From contig CACZJU010000014.1 of NCBI GenBank assembly GCA_902781515.1, positions 1 to 64,000 of the forward strand: 64,000 bases of DNA, in the 5' to 3' direction. Made by a program: the position numbers and the translations under genes. Within the stretch, counting starts at the first letter, position 1. Every line of letters begins with the position of its first letter. The notes under the pieces were generated by a model, which was not told the DNA's origin, did no database searches, and saw nothing but the letters and a program-made list of their open reading frames with translations. This DNA is from an uncultured Bacteroidales bacterium (GTDB lineage Bacteria; Bacteroidota; Bacteroidia; Bacteroidales; Bacteroidaceae). Positions 39,652 to 48,080 of this stretch are shown here, piece by piece.

Positions 39652-39730
39652 CAAAGATAAAACATCACTCAAACCCTATAACACCAAAACCACCCATCTT
39701 GTACGAAATGGGTGGTTTGGTGTATGAAAT
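39652..39730 (-). promoter_or_regulatory. Promoter with paired 21-bp-spaced repeats (LytTR-type site 1)
   Basis: The direct repeats TACGAAAT (39702-39709) and TATGAAAT (39723-39730), plus-strand reading, are 21 bp apart. The -7 box TATCTTTG for the minus-strand gene ends at 39659, 43 bp from the first repeat. There is no TTTG at the -33 position, as expected for an activated promoter. A 15-bp hairpin (39682-39722) with the first repeat in its loop overlaps the site. Confidence 0.75.
39682..39722 (-). terminator. Hairpin after the nucleotidyltransferase gene
   Basis: CACCAAAACCACCCAT pairs with ATGGGTGGTTTGGTG (one bulged A). It lies 31 nt past the stop codon of the nucleotidyltransferase gene. 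It is a strong stem but lacks a clear T-run, so terminator function is inferred. Confidence 0.5.
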
Positions 39731-39752
39731 AAAACGTAAGAGAATCAGCCCT

Positions 39753-40436
39753 CTATTTTAAGCTTCTCAGAATGTCATAAATGATGTCAACTCTGTTCTC
39801 TTCTCCCATAGGAAGCGCACAGGCAATCTCCTCCATGATGTTAGGACGTTGGGCAAATGCTGTAAACTGGTCAGAAATGAATGTCTTTACTTCCGTATTC
39901 TTCTCCTGCTGATAGCGCTCAATAAAGTCTGAACAACTATTCAATATATATACAATATCCTCGAAATCCTGCGAACCACGCAAATCATCACCGCCCCTGT
40001 CAGGAATAGCTTCAAGTTTTGTAGCAATAAAGAGAAGCATTGGCATGATATATATCGTCCGTCCGTTGGGCAATGTGTAGGGTTCGCGACGTTTCACACC
40101 AGGCTTATACCAACGATTTGTAAAATGAAAATACCTGTCATCCGACGGCATTATATCTACTTCGAACTGTTTATATAGCCATCGGCACAATGGAGCATCT
40201 TCATCCATATCCTCCCTGAAATGTCTTTCTCTCAGTAGTTGTTCAAAAGCCTCTTTCTCCTGAAACGAGAAATATTCCACCACACAATCCACATCTTTTG
40301 TGGGACGAGCGTTCGACACAGCATTATCCTTCGCATACAATCCCGTCACAGAACCACCTACGTATGTCACCTGTTCATTCAGGTCTGCCAGTCCTTCAGC
40401 AACTTCTTGCAGTCGCTCTATATTGCTAACTTCCAT
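39753..40436 (-). CDS. Nucleotidyltransferase-fold protein of an HTH/NTase pair
   Basis: A protein of 227 residues. The N-terminal V-G27-G28-S29 and T46-K-D48-V-D50 form the GS...DxD motif of polymerase-beta-type nucleotidyltransferases; VDIMP near residue 90 may give the third acidic residue. It overlaps the HTH gene upstream by 11 nt. Such HTH plus NTase pairs recall AbiE-type (AbiEi/AbiEii) or MNT-like toxin-antitoxin modules, in which the NTase is the toxin. No detectable sequence match to AbiEii itself can be claimed from reading alone. Confidence 0.7.
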   Translation of the reverse strand: MEVSNIERLQEVAEGLADLNEQVTYVGGSVTGLYAKDNAVSNARPTKDVDCVVEYFSFQEKEAFEQLLRERHFREDMDEDAPLCRWLYKQFEVDIMPSDDRYFHFTNRWYKPGVKRREPYTLPNGRTIYIMPMLLFIATKLEAIPDRGGDDLRGSQDFEDIVYILNSCSDFIERYQQEKNTEVKTFISDQFTAFAQRPNIMEEIACALPMGEENRVDIIYDILRSLK

Positions 40437-40950
40437 AGTTTGCTATATGTTTATCGAGTTCTTGAATGGCGATGTTGCGTTCCCGTACTCGTCCCATACG
40501 AAGAGTATCGGCAATAACCAGCAACTGATACAAATCAGCATCTTGCTCAACAGCTTTTGGCAACGTCGCGTAAAGAGGAGTGATAGATTGTCCTCTCATC
40601 GTACCATTCTTGTAAGGCCAAACAAACGATTCGTTTTCGCTTGGAATATATTGATTAATCGGTGCGGCAGATATTGCTGTTGGGACACCACGAACTATAC
40701 TGCCTGGCTGTATGGGGAACACATACCTCAAACCATTGACGAGAAAGTCTTTCAGTGCCAATGTATTCACATGTCTTTTCTCATTGTCCACTAACTGAGC
40801 CACACGACAGCGCTCCATTGCTTCCGATACTTCTGAAGCACTAATCCCTAACGATGCTGCAATATCTTTATTCAGCATTCCCTTCCCTTGTGGCGTCATT
40901 CTTTTCAGTAAAATAGCCACGTCCTGTGGTTTCATTGCGCTCTGTCTCAT
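40426..40950 (-). CDS. Winged-HTH regulator of an HTH/NTase pair
   Basis: A protein of 174 residues from the ATG at 40950 (MRQSAMKPQDVAILL); 40935 is an alternative. The longer ORF to 41028 starts upstream of the promoter. The helix-turn-helix is near 28-60 (NKDIAASLGISASEVSEAM), MarR-like. The second half has FPIQPGSIVRGVPTA and RGQSITPLYAT, seen in a known but unnamed family of regulators. It probably binds the 26-bp palindrome in its own leader. It is the candidate antitoxin or repressor of the pair. Confidence 0.75.
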   Translation of the reverse strand: MRQSAMKPQDVAILLKRMTPQGKGMLNKDIAASLGISASEVSEAMERCRVAQLVDNEKRHVNTLALKDFLVNGLRYVFPIQPGSIVRGVPTAISAAPINQYIPSENESFVWPYKNGTMRGQSITPLYATLPKAVEQDADLYQLLVIADTLRMGRVRERNIAIQELDKHIANYGS

Positions 40951-40964
40951 GCCTTTATCTTTTA

Positions 40965-40990
40965 AATTCGCGATTCGCGAATTGCGAATT
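40965..40990. promoter_or_regulatory. 26-bp palindromic operator
   Basis: AATTCGCG-ATTCGCGAAT-TGCGAATT is palindromic except for one pair. It begins about 2 nt after the expected transcription start and ends 15 nt before the HTH start codon, a position suited to roadblock or initiation-blocking autorepression. Confidence 0.8.
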
Positions 40991-40998
40991 AACCACTG

Positions 40999-41029
40999 CA
41001 AAGGTACATACTTTTCTTTATTTGACAAG
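40999..41029 (-). promoter_or_regulatory. Promoter of the HTH/NTase pair
   Basis: On the minus strand, CTTG (41029-41026), 19-nt spacer, TACCTTTG (41006-40999). One mismatch in the -33 box. Confidence 0.75.
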
Positions 41030-41037
41030 CATCCTAA

Positions 41038-41083
41038 TGTAAAAAGTTACGAAAAGAGTGCAAATTCTTCGTAACTTTTTACA
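41038..41083. terminator. Perfect 16-bp stem-loop after kinase A
   Basis: TGTAAAAAGTTACGAA (41038-41053) and TTCGTAACTTTTTACA (41068-41083) are exact reverse complements around a 14-nt loop. It lies 69 nt beyond the last kinase's stop codon and ends 9 nt before the HTH/NTase promoter. Terminator is the simplest reading; a MITE remnant is possible. Confidence 0.65.
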
Positions 41084-41151
41084 CCGAAAAGAAAAAGTCT
41101 ATCATTTCCCACCTTGCTTGGCAGTATTAGTTTATCGATGTTGCATTATTT

Positions 41152-42675
41152 TTAGAATTCGCTTATGTATATGTATGGGAGTGTGGTATTATCATTACCA
41201 ATAGGAGTCAGTCTGCAACTTTCGAGATTAACTTCATAAGCCACTCCACTAATAGATTTCCTTGTGGCATATCTTACCTCGTTTAGTTGATAACCTGTCA
41301 GAATACCACGAACATCATTTGAGAAGAAACGATATTCCCAGGATGCAAAATTAACTTTGCAATGACCAAGGTTCTGAATAACTTCTACCCATTCGGCTAT
41401 AGAAGCTTCGTGCCATATTAATTCTTTTCCGTTGATTGACAAGGTTTCATTAGGTCTTACAGCGGATAGGATTTGCCCATGCGCACCTCCATAATATGAG
41501 AATAAAACACCTATTGATTTCCGTTCATTTCCTATCTTATCTGCATAAGATCCATCTTCAAAGATAAAATCACCTACTTTAATAGCTCGTTGTGGTAAAA
41601 TACCAGATGGTACCTGACGAGGTTTGGATTCCTGGTTCTTCTTTGAAACGACCAATAACGTCTGATTCTCTTCATTTTCTTTGGACTTTTGCTTTTGTTT
41701 ATCCAATATATCGGATGCTCCTATCAAAAGCGTTTCTTCACTCTTAGGTTCTGGTTTTGGTTTTGGTTGAGATTGTAGGTCAACAATCTGTTCCTCCTTA
41801 ACAGTCACTCCTGCGTTTATCTTCTCAATCAGTCCATCCACCGATTGTGGCCTTGCCTTTCTTTTGGGCTGCATCATCCAGACGACCAGATTTCGCATCT
41901 CGTTGGAAATGCTAGTTGGAAAGTCAAAAGCATCTTCTTCATCTTCCTCTATGTCAATTGCCATAGGCGGTTTCTTGTTGGTCAAGAGGTTATAGATGGT
42001 AGCGCCAAGGGCATAGATGTCTGTCCAGGGGCCAAAGCGGTCATACATCTGGCCGATCTGCTCATTGGGAGCGTAGCCCGGCGTGTAGCAGAGAGCCGTT
42101 GAAGTAGTCAGGCTGCCATTGGCACGCAACTGCTTACTGGCACCAAAGTCTATGAGATAGGCTCGCCCCTGTTTGTCAAACATGATATTTCCAGGTTTCA
42201 GGTCCAGATGCCATATCTCTTGCTGATGCACCTCCTTCAGCGCATCAAGGATTTGGGGTAGAATGCCCTCCACCTCCGTTTCCGTCATCGGCGCACCCGT
42301 TCGTTTCAGTCTTTCCGCCAGCGACTCACCATCGATATAGTCCATCACGTAATAGGCCGTCCCGTTTTCCTCAAACAGGTCGTGAACTTTCACGATGTGT
42401 TCACTCTTCAGTTTCCTCAGTCGCCGGGCTTCCTTCTTGAACTTCTCACGCTGTTCCTCGAATTGAGCCACATTGTCTTTGTTGCTCACACTTATGGCAT
42501 CAGTATCCTCATCGCGTTCAGTCACGCCTTTCATGAAGAATTCCTTGATGGCCACTGTTTCTTCAAACTCCGTGTTATACCCAAGGTAGGTGTTGCCGAA
42601 GCCTCCCTGTCCCAGCACACGCTCTATTCTATATTTCCCACCCTGCAGGGTGGTATTAGGTTGTAGATGTTGCAT
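41152..42675 (-). CDS. Ser/Thr protein kinase A (Hanks type), soluble
   Basis: A protein of 507 residues. The kinase domain spans about 15-285: glycine loop G22-QGGFG, Lys44 in VAIKEF, H156-L-D158-LKPGN catalytic loop (non-RD, Leu for Arg) and I-D176-FG. After it comes a Pro/Lys/Glu linker, then a C-terminal domain beginning KVGDFIFEDGSYAD, which resembles GDFYYSDGT-type modules of Bacteroidetes proteins. No membrane segment is present, unlike kinases B and C. It is the last gene of the signalling island. Its first 80 nt are almost identical to those of kinase B. Confidence 0.88.
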   Translation of the reverse strand: MQHLQPNTTLQGGKYRIERVLGQGGFGNTYLGYNTEFEETVAIKEFFMKGVTERDEDTDAISVSNKDNVAQFEEQREKFKKEARRLRKLKSEHIVKVHDLFEENGTAYYVMDYIDGESLAERLKRTGAPMTETEVEGILPQILDALKEVHQQEIWHLDLKPGNIMFDKQGRAYLIDFGASKQLRANGSLTTSTALCYTPGYAPNEQIGQMYDRFGPWTDIYALGATIYNLLTNKKPPMAIDIEEDEEDAFDFPTSISNEMRNLVVWMMQPKRKARPQSVDGLIEKINAGVTVKEEQIVDLQSQPKPKPEPKSEETLLIGASDILDKQKQKSKENEENQTLLVVSKKNQESKPRQVPSGILPQRAIKVGDFIFEDGSYADKIGNERKSIGVLFSYYGGAHGQILSAVRPNETLSINGKELIWHEASIAEWVEVIQNLGHCKVNFASWEYRFFSNDVRGILTGYQLNEVRYATRKSISGVAYEVNLESCRLTPIGNDNTTLPYIYISEF

Positions 42676-42682
42676 AAAAGTA

Positions 42683-43126
42683 CTATTTCAACAGATACGA
42701 CAATAGTTGCAAATCAACCCTTCCAATATAATCTTGTAATTGATGAAGATAAGGCTTCACAACAAATTCACATCCATAAAAAGCATTCGCATTTGGGATA
42801 ACTAGTTTTAGTACATTATCATCATCCACGATAGTTACTTTGCTACCATCTACAGTTATCTTACAATAATAATGCTCATTCAGCGGCAATCCATATAAAG
42901 GACCGTTTCTCTCATCAAAGGATAATGCTTTTAACAGATCCTTATTTATCGGGATTGGAATTATATCATCCATTGCAAATTCCATTTCCTCGAATGTTTC
43001 CGAACTCGAATATACAATTGCCTCAACAGAATTACTCTCTTGATGTATTTCTTTAATTTCTATAATACTTTTGTTAGGTTTCTCAATTGAGTAAATTGCA
43101 AACCTTTTTATATCATGCTTCCTCAT
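42683..43126 (-). CDS. Unknown protein between kinases A and B
   Basis: A protein of 147 residues, soluble, alpha/beta in look, with no recognised domain. Composition is AT-rich relative to the flanking housekeeping genes. It is 7 nt from kinase A and 8 nt from kinase B, so it is co-translated with them. It could be a substrate or effector of the neighbouring kinases. Confidence 0.65.
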   Translation of the reverse strand: MRKHDIKRFAIYSIEKPNKSIIEIKEIHQESNSVEAIVYSSSETFEEMEFAMDDIIPIPINKDLLKALSFDERNGPLYGLPLNEHYYCKITVDGSKVTIVDDDNVLKLVIPNANAFYGCEFVVKPYLHQLQDYIGRVDLQLLSYLLK

Positions 43127-43134
43127 ATCATTTC

Positions 43135-44682
43135 CTATTTCTGTATGTCATCTATTGCAAAGAAAATTCCAAAACATGTTGGTGGAATCCACCACCAGTA
43201 TGAAAAGTGTGAATTTTCCACTTCTAAGATAGCCAATGCGCAGAATATAATAGCATCCAATATTAAACCACCAAAAACGAAACCTCCGATAAAAGGACCT
43301 ATCATTTTTATTAATGATGGAGTACTATCATGATGGGGTTCTTTGACAATGGGATTAAGAGCAGATTCCAGTTCATCGTCCAATAATTTATATTTAGCTT
43401 CCCAACTTTCTCGGGAAATTTCATAGCCATTTTCATCATAATAATATTCAGAATCTTCCTTTCCTTCATACCCCAACACACACTTTAACCCTAATTGCTT
43501 GTTATAATGGAATATACAAATAATATTCAAAATTCCACCTACAAAAGAAAACTCACAATGTGCTCTATTAGAATATATAATTCCAGTATATTTTTGGTAA
43601 GAGAAACTTGATTTAATATACATTATATCTATTTCTTTTCCTTCATCGACAAATTTTAATCTTCTATCTGTTGCATAAATTGCATCTGAAGGTACATCAC
43701 CTTGCAGATAAATATATCGGGGTTTCTCAATTGAAGTGCCCTCATACTTTTCTTGCCAACGTTTATCTACAATTGTTTCTTCTCTTTGACGAATCAGCGT
43801 CTCTCCTTTCTTCCCCTTTTCCATTGTATCCCTAACCTCAAACACGCTCTGCAATCTATTCTTCCGATCAGGATTCATCATTTTGATGATGAGGTCGCGT
43901 GTTTCGGAAGAAACCTTGATGGTGAAAGAAAAGGCACTCTTTCCCTCGCTGAATAAGGAATCAAAGGATGGGGGAGCCTTCTTTGTAAGGAGATTATAGA
44001 TTGTAGCTCCCAGCGCATAGATGTCCGTCCACGCACCGATGTTGCGCATGTTGGAGGATATTTGTTCGGGTGGGTAATAACCACGAGTGAGGAGCATCAT
44101 GGAAGAGGTTGTAAGTGTGCCCGATTGTACTATGTGCTTGCTGGCACCAAAGTCTATGAGGAAGATATTGTCATTCCCATCCACCATAATGTTATCTGGT
44201 TTTATGTCGAGGTGCCAGATTTTCTCTCGATGGATAACCTCCAATGCAGAGAGCAACTGTTTTAAGTAGTCAAGCACAAGAGATTCAGACAAGGCCCCCT
44301 CCCGATTAAGTTTGCTTCGCAATGACTCGCCCTCGATGTATTGCATCACATAGTACGCAGTTCCGTTCTCCTCGAAATAATCGCATACTTTTACCAGATT
44401 GCGATGCTTAAACTTAGAGAGTCGTTCTGCTTCCTTTTTAAACTTCGACTTATGCTTCTCAAACTCCTCTTGGTTAGAAGCATTAGTCACCACAACCTCG
44501 TTTCCGTCTCTGGAGTTGATAGCCTGTCCCGCAGGAGCAACAAACAATTCCTTTATGGCAACTTTCCTGCCATTCGAGGTATATTTTGCCAAGTACGTTA
44601 TGCCGAAGCCTCCTTGCCCCAGCACACGCCCTATTCTATATTTCCCACCCTGCAGGGTGGTATTAGGTTGTAGATGTTGCAT
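43135..44682 (-). CDS. Ser/Thr protein kinase B, C-terminal membrane anchor
   Basis: A protein of 515 residues. The kinase domain (about 15-285) has the G22-QGGFG loop, Lys44, H157-L-D159-IKPDN and D177-FG. A middle domain without recognised family follows (about 315-440), then two hydrophobic segments at about 462-485 and 492-508. The N-terminus MQHLQPNTTLQGGKYRI is shared word for word with kinase A, apart from what follows. The sensory part is probably the variable region after the kinase domain. Confidence 0.88.
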   Translation of the reverse strand: MQHLQPNTTLQGGKYRIGRVLGQGGFGITYLAKYTSNGRKVAIKELFVAPAGQAINSRDGNEVVVTNASNQEEFEKHKSKFKKEAERLSKFKHRNLVKVCDYFEENGTAYYVMQYIEGESLRSKLNREGALSESLVLDYLKQLLSALEVIHREKIWHLDIKPDNIMVDGNDNIFLIDFGASKHIVQSGTLTTSSMMLLTRGYYPPEQISSNMRNIGAWTDIYALGATIYNLLTKKAPPSFDSLFSEGKSAFSFTIKVSSETRDLIIKMMNPDRKNRLQSVFEVRDTMEKGKKGETLIRQREETIVDKRWQEKYEGTSIEKPRYIYLQGDVPSDAIYATDRRLKFVDEGKEIDIMYIKSSFSYQKYTGIIYSNRAHCEFSFVGGILNIICIFHYNKQLGLKCVLGYEGKEDSEYYYDENGYEISRESWEAKYKLLDDELESALNPIVKEPHHDSTPSLIKMIGPFIGGFVFGGLILDAIIFCALAILEVENSHFSYWWWIPPTCFGIFFAIDDIQK

Positions 44683-44684
44683 GT

Positions 44685-45431
44685 TTATTTCTGTTTTCTA
44701 ATGACGCTTGGAGGATAGCCACAATTGGCCAAATAAATATTTGCGTTTTCAAAATCTCGCTGAGAAGTTTCTTTCCCTAATATAACCCTATGTAGCAAGT
44801 CCTTGGGAAATGAAATAAACTTGTCATATTCGCTTTTCGGTACTTCATATGGTATAAGGGTAATTTCTCCATTATTATATTCGACCTTAGCGAAATTCTT
44901 TTCTATAGTTATATATCTTATTTCTTTTTGTCGCCAATAATGATTTCTTAGCAATCCAATTGTAGCAAATAGCATTCTATCTTCGTCATGGCAATTATGC
45001 AATAATTTACTTTCTGCTATTTTTAATATGCTTTTCTTTAATTCAGTTCTAGTCCATTTTGCTTTTATATACTCCCCTGGAATTATAATTGAGGGATTTT
45101 CAGAAAGAAGTGTAGCTTCTTTTCTTAAAACATCTTCGCTTATTACAAGGTTTACTCCATGATTATCGTTGCCAAAGTATTTCCACATATATTCAGAGTT
45201 TGGACTTTTACAAAAGCTAATGATATATGGTCGTAGCATTTGAAGGTCAGGATCAAATGACCAATTGTGTTCTTTACATATTTCTAGAACAATTGGCTGG
45301 GCTTCATTCCTAATCCATTCATAGTCCTTCTCGTTGAAGTATTTATAATATCTAGCTAACCATATAAGACCATTGGGTTTAACAATATTATATAAATTTT
45401 GAAGAAACGTATAATGATATAACAATTTCAT
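44685..45431 (-). CDS. DUF2971-like protein
   Basis: A protein of 248 residues. LYHYTFLQNL...IWLARYYKYFNEKDYE at the N-terminus, ISFCKSPNSEYMWKYFG with GVNLV near residue 75, and a late VILGKET follow the DUF2971 pattern (an ART/YokU-like fold of unknown activity, often seen near defence or signalling genes). Strongly AT-rich. It lies 2 nt ahead of kinase B and 88 nt after kinase C, so it may be a passenger in the operon. Confidence 0.65.
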   Translation of the reverse strand: MKLLYHYTFLQNLYNIVKPNGLIWLARYYKYFNEKDYEWIRNEAQPIVLEICKEHNWSFDPDLQMLRPYIISFCKSPNSEYMWKYFGNDNHGVNLVISEDVLRKEATLLSENPSIIIPGEYIKAKWTRTELKKSILKIAESKLLHNCHDEDRMLFATIGLLRNHYWRQKEIRYITIEKNFAKVEYNNGEITLIPYEVPKSEYDKFISFPKDLLHRVILGKETSQRDFENANIYLANCGYPPSVIRKQK

Positions 45432-45519
45432 ATAGTTGCATAGAATCCGAATTAATAAAAAGAATATCTTATATTAATGCTGCCAACTTCATTTCAAATT
45501 TATCCATATGTATTTACTT

Positions 45520-46722
45520 CTATTTCCCATTTCCTGTCAAACTTATACCTAAAACAAACATGAACCCTCCACAAATGACGGAGCCCCATATCCATAATTG
45601 ATTGATGACAAAAGAGTCGGCAGTGACTCCTTTGTATATTCCAAAGCAAACTGTAAATATTGCGCAGAATAAAAATACATTACCCCAAAATGGTTCTTTA
45701 CGAGTTTCTTGCCGAGTTGTACCTATTCTATCTATTTTCTTTTGGGGTGGCGAAAGTCGCTCCGTTTCTTTTCTACGAGGAGTCTCAACTATCGTAACAT
45801 CTTTCTTCTCTTCCTCTTTCTCCAGCCATCTCCTTAGCTCGTAAATACTTTGGGGCCGATCTTTTATGTCAGGCTTCATCATCCATGCAATCATTTCTTT
45901 TGTGGGGGTTGAAACTGAAACTGGATAATCGAAAGCGGCAATTCCCTTGCGGTTTATCGCTAGATAATGAGGTGGCTTGTTGCCAGTTAGGAGATTGTAC
46001 ATAGTAGCTCCCAAAGCATAGATATCAGTCCAAGCACCGATTTCAAAAATGTCAAAACGTTCTTTGTCTTCAACTAATTGCTCTGGTGGGCAATAGTATT
46101 CTGTTCCAGCCACGGCCAAAGATGTTGTCAATTCATGGTCTCTTTCAATGTGTTTACTAGCACCAAAGTCGATAAGATATATATGGTCATTTCTATCAAC
46201 CATGATATTGGCTGGTTTAATATCCAAGTGCCAAATGCTATGTTTATGTGCTTCCTTTAATGCAGAAACAAGTTGATTAAGATAATTTAGAACTAACGTT
46301 TCAGGAAGTTGTCCCTCATGGCTTTGTTTTGCCAACAAAGTTTCACCCTCTATGTACGGCATTACATAGTAAGCCGTTCCATTCTCCTCAAAGTAGTCAC
46401 TTACTTTTACCAGATTTGGATGGCTGAGAGACTTCAAACGATATGCTTCTTTTCGAAACTTTTCTAACTGTTGCATAAAGAAGTTCCTATATTCAGGAGA
46501 TATCACTGTAACCATGTCGCCAGTGCGAGCGTTTATCATCATCTGGCTTTTCCCCATAAACAACTCCTTTATGGCTACTTTCCTGCCATTCGAGGTATAT
46601 TTTGCCAAGTACGTTATGCCGAAGCCTCCTTGCCCCAGCACTCGCTCTATTCTGTATTTTCCACCCTGTAAGGTAGTTCCTACGGGGAGCATACCCTCTT
46701 GCTGTATGTTATTGCTTGCCAT
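45520..46722 (-). CDS. Ser/Thr protein kinase C, C-terminal membrane anchor
   Basis: A protein of 400 residues. The kinase domain (about 22-295) has G30-QGGFG, Lys52 in VAIKEL, HLDIKPANIM and IDFGASK. A short Lys/Glu linker follows, then two hydrophobic segments near 340-360 and 372-395. It overlaps the phosphatase gene by 14 nt, implying tight coupling of kinase and phosphatase. DNA of its glycine-loop region is nearly identical to kinase B. Confidence 0.88.
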   Translation of the reverse strand: MASNNIQQEGMLPVGTTLQGGKYRIERVLGQGGFGITYLAKYTSNGRKVAIKELFMGKSQMMINARTGDMVTVISPEYRNFFMQQLEKFRKEAYRLKSLSHPNLVKVSDYFEENGTAYYVMPYIEGETLLAKQSHEGQLPETLVLNYLNQLVSALKEAHKHSIWHLDIKPANIMVDRNDHIYLIDFGASKHIERDHELTTSLAVAGTEYYCPPEQLVEDKERFDIFEIGAWTDIYALGATMYNLLTGNKPPHYLAINRKGIAAFDYPVSVSTPTKEMIAWMMKPDIKDRPQSIYELRRWLEKEEEKKDVTIVETPRRKETERLSPPQKKIDRIGTTRQETRKEPFWGNVFLFCAIFTVCFGIYKGVTADSFVINQLWIWGSVICGGFMFVLGISLTGNGK

Positions 46723-48079
46723 AATTCTTTAAGCCTTTGCTTATATCCCTTCTTGTGTAGCCCCTGCCATTCTGCGCTTGCTCTTTGTGGTTTGTGGTGT
46801 CTTTCGAATCGTTTTGGACTTTAGGATTCTCCGAGTTTTCTGATGTCTCTTGCGGTGCTTGCAATGACTTATCTTCGTTGGGACTTGTGTTTTCCTCCAT
46901 CTTCTCTACAGTATCATTCTGTTGCAACGGCTTGGGATTGGCGATTGTGCCGTCAAGGCAGGTTGCTATTATCGTGTCCGACTTTTTATCTTCCGCCTCT
47001 GCACCAAAGAACGAGTGATAGGTATAACGAGCAACCAATGCCAGTGCGACGAGCACCAGCATGGGTTCAAGGATACGAAGAAGTTTATTGAAAGAGAAAC
47101 GACGAGGGGGAACGGGTGGATTGGATGTTGGTTCTTCCACAACAGAAACATCGTCACCTACAATCTCCACGTCGGGGACATCGTCGGCTGGGCGTGCTTC
47201 ATCCTCCGTATTCGACGGAGTTACCGTCTGGTTCTCCTCTTCGTTCCGTTGATGAATGAGGCTGATGGCATTGTAGCGCGATGTGGCCTCATCGTTAGGT
47301 TTCTCGTCGTCGCCTTCCTCACGGATTACATCTTTAATATGTATGAGGTAAGCAGAATGGTTGTCCTTGTTGTCGGCTGTGGCAAGGATGAGACGCTGAC
47401 ATTTCTCCTCGTCCGAAATGTCGGCAGAAAGGATGGATGCCAATTCTTCATTCTCCATTTGCTCCAGCATACCATCGGTGCAGAGATAGAAGTAATCGCC
47501 TGGCTGAATGTCGGTGGTATGCACGATGTCCGCACGAACACGATTTTCCTCACAGGGTTGTATAGCACGCGTTATGATGTTCTTCTGGGGAGAAGTACGC
47601 ATCTCGTCGTAGGTGATTTCCCCTGCCTGATAAAGTTCGAACACCAACGAGTGGTCGCGCGACTGATAGAGCAGCCCCTTGCCCGGACGAATGTGATAGA
47701 TGCGGCTGTCACCAATGTGTGCCATCGTTGCCCCATCGCGATGAAGGAAGAGGAAGGTGAGCGTAGTGCCCATTTTCCTCGTGGCACCATCGTCCTCTTT
47801 GTCTAATTGGGAATAAGCATACTGGAGGGCATCGCGGAAAAGTTCGTCTGAAAAGCCCTGTTCGGATGCGACTTGATGCAACTGGAAATATTGCGATATG
47901 CTTTGGCACACCTGATTGCTGGCGACTTCGCCTTTTTCGTGACCGCCCATACCGTCGCAAACGATAAAGAGACGACTATCAGTGGTGGCTGCACCTATGA
48001 CAGGAAAGATGTTGTCTTCCTGATTGGTGCGCTGTCCCAGTTCGTGAATAGCTATGGGTGTAAATATCTCATACTTCAT
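46709..48079 (-). CDS. PP2C-type Ser/Thr phosphatase with membrane anchor
   Basis: A protein of 456 residues from the ATG at 48079 (MKYEIFTPIAIHE); the longer ORF runs into the FHA gene. PP2C motifs: RTNQE-D22-N, VC-D42-GMGGHEKGE, AHIGDSRIY and LCTDGMLEQM, with metal-binding Asp residues intact. One membrane segment lies near residues 330-350 (LEPMLVLVALALVARYTYH), after which comes a low-complexity acidic/Asn tail. It should reverse the phosphorylation made by kinases A-C, with the catalytic part in the cytoplasm. Confidence 0.92.
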   Translation of the reverse strand: MKYEIFTPIAIHELGQRTNQEDNIFPVIGAATTDSRLFIVCDGMGGHEKGEVASNQVCQSISQYFQLHQVASEQGFSDELFRDALQYAYSQLDKEDDGATRKMGTTLTFLFLHRDGATMAHIGDSRIYHIRPGKGLLYQSRDHSLVFELYQAGEITYDEMRTSPQKNIITRAIQPCEENRVRADIVHTTDIQPGDYFYLCTDGMLEQMENEELASILSADISDEEKCQRLILATADNKDNHSAYLIHIKDVIREEGDDEKPNDEATSRYNAISLIHQRNEEENQTVTPSNTEDEARPADDVPDVEIVGDDVSVVEEPTSNPPVPPRRFSFNKLLRILEPMLVLVALALVARYTYHSFFGAEAEDKKSDTIIATCLDGTIANPKPLQQNDTVEKMEENTSPNEDKSLQAPQETSENSENPKVQNDSKDTTNHKEQAQNGRGYTRRDISKGLKNYGKQ

Positions 48080-48080
48080 A

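Noticed and set aside
47010..47806. Plus-strand ORF opposite the PP2C gene
   Set aside because: Antisense shadow; the minus-strand frame carries all PP2C motifs.
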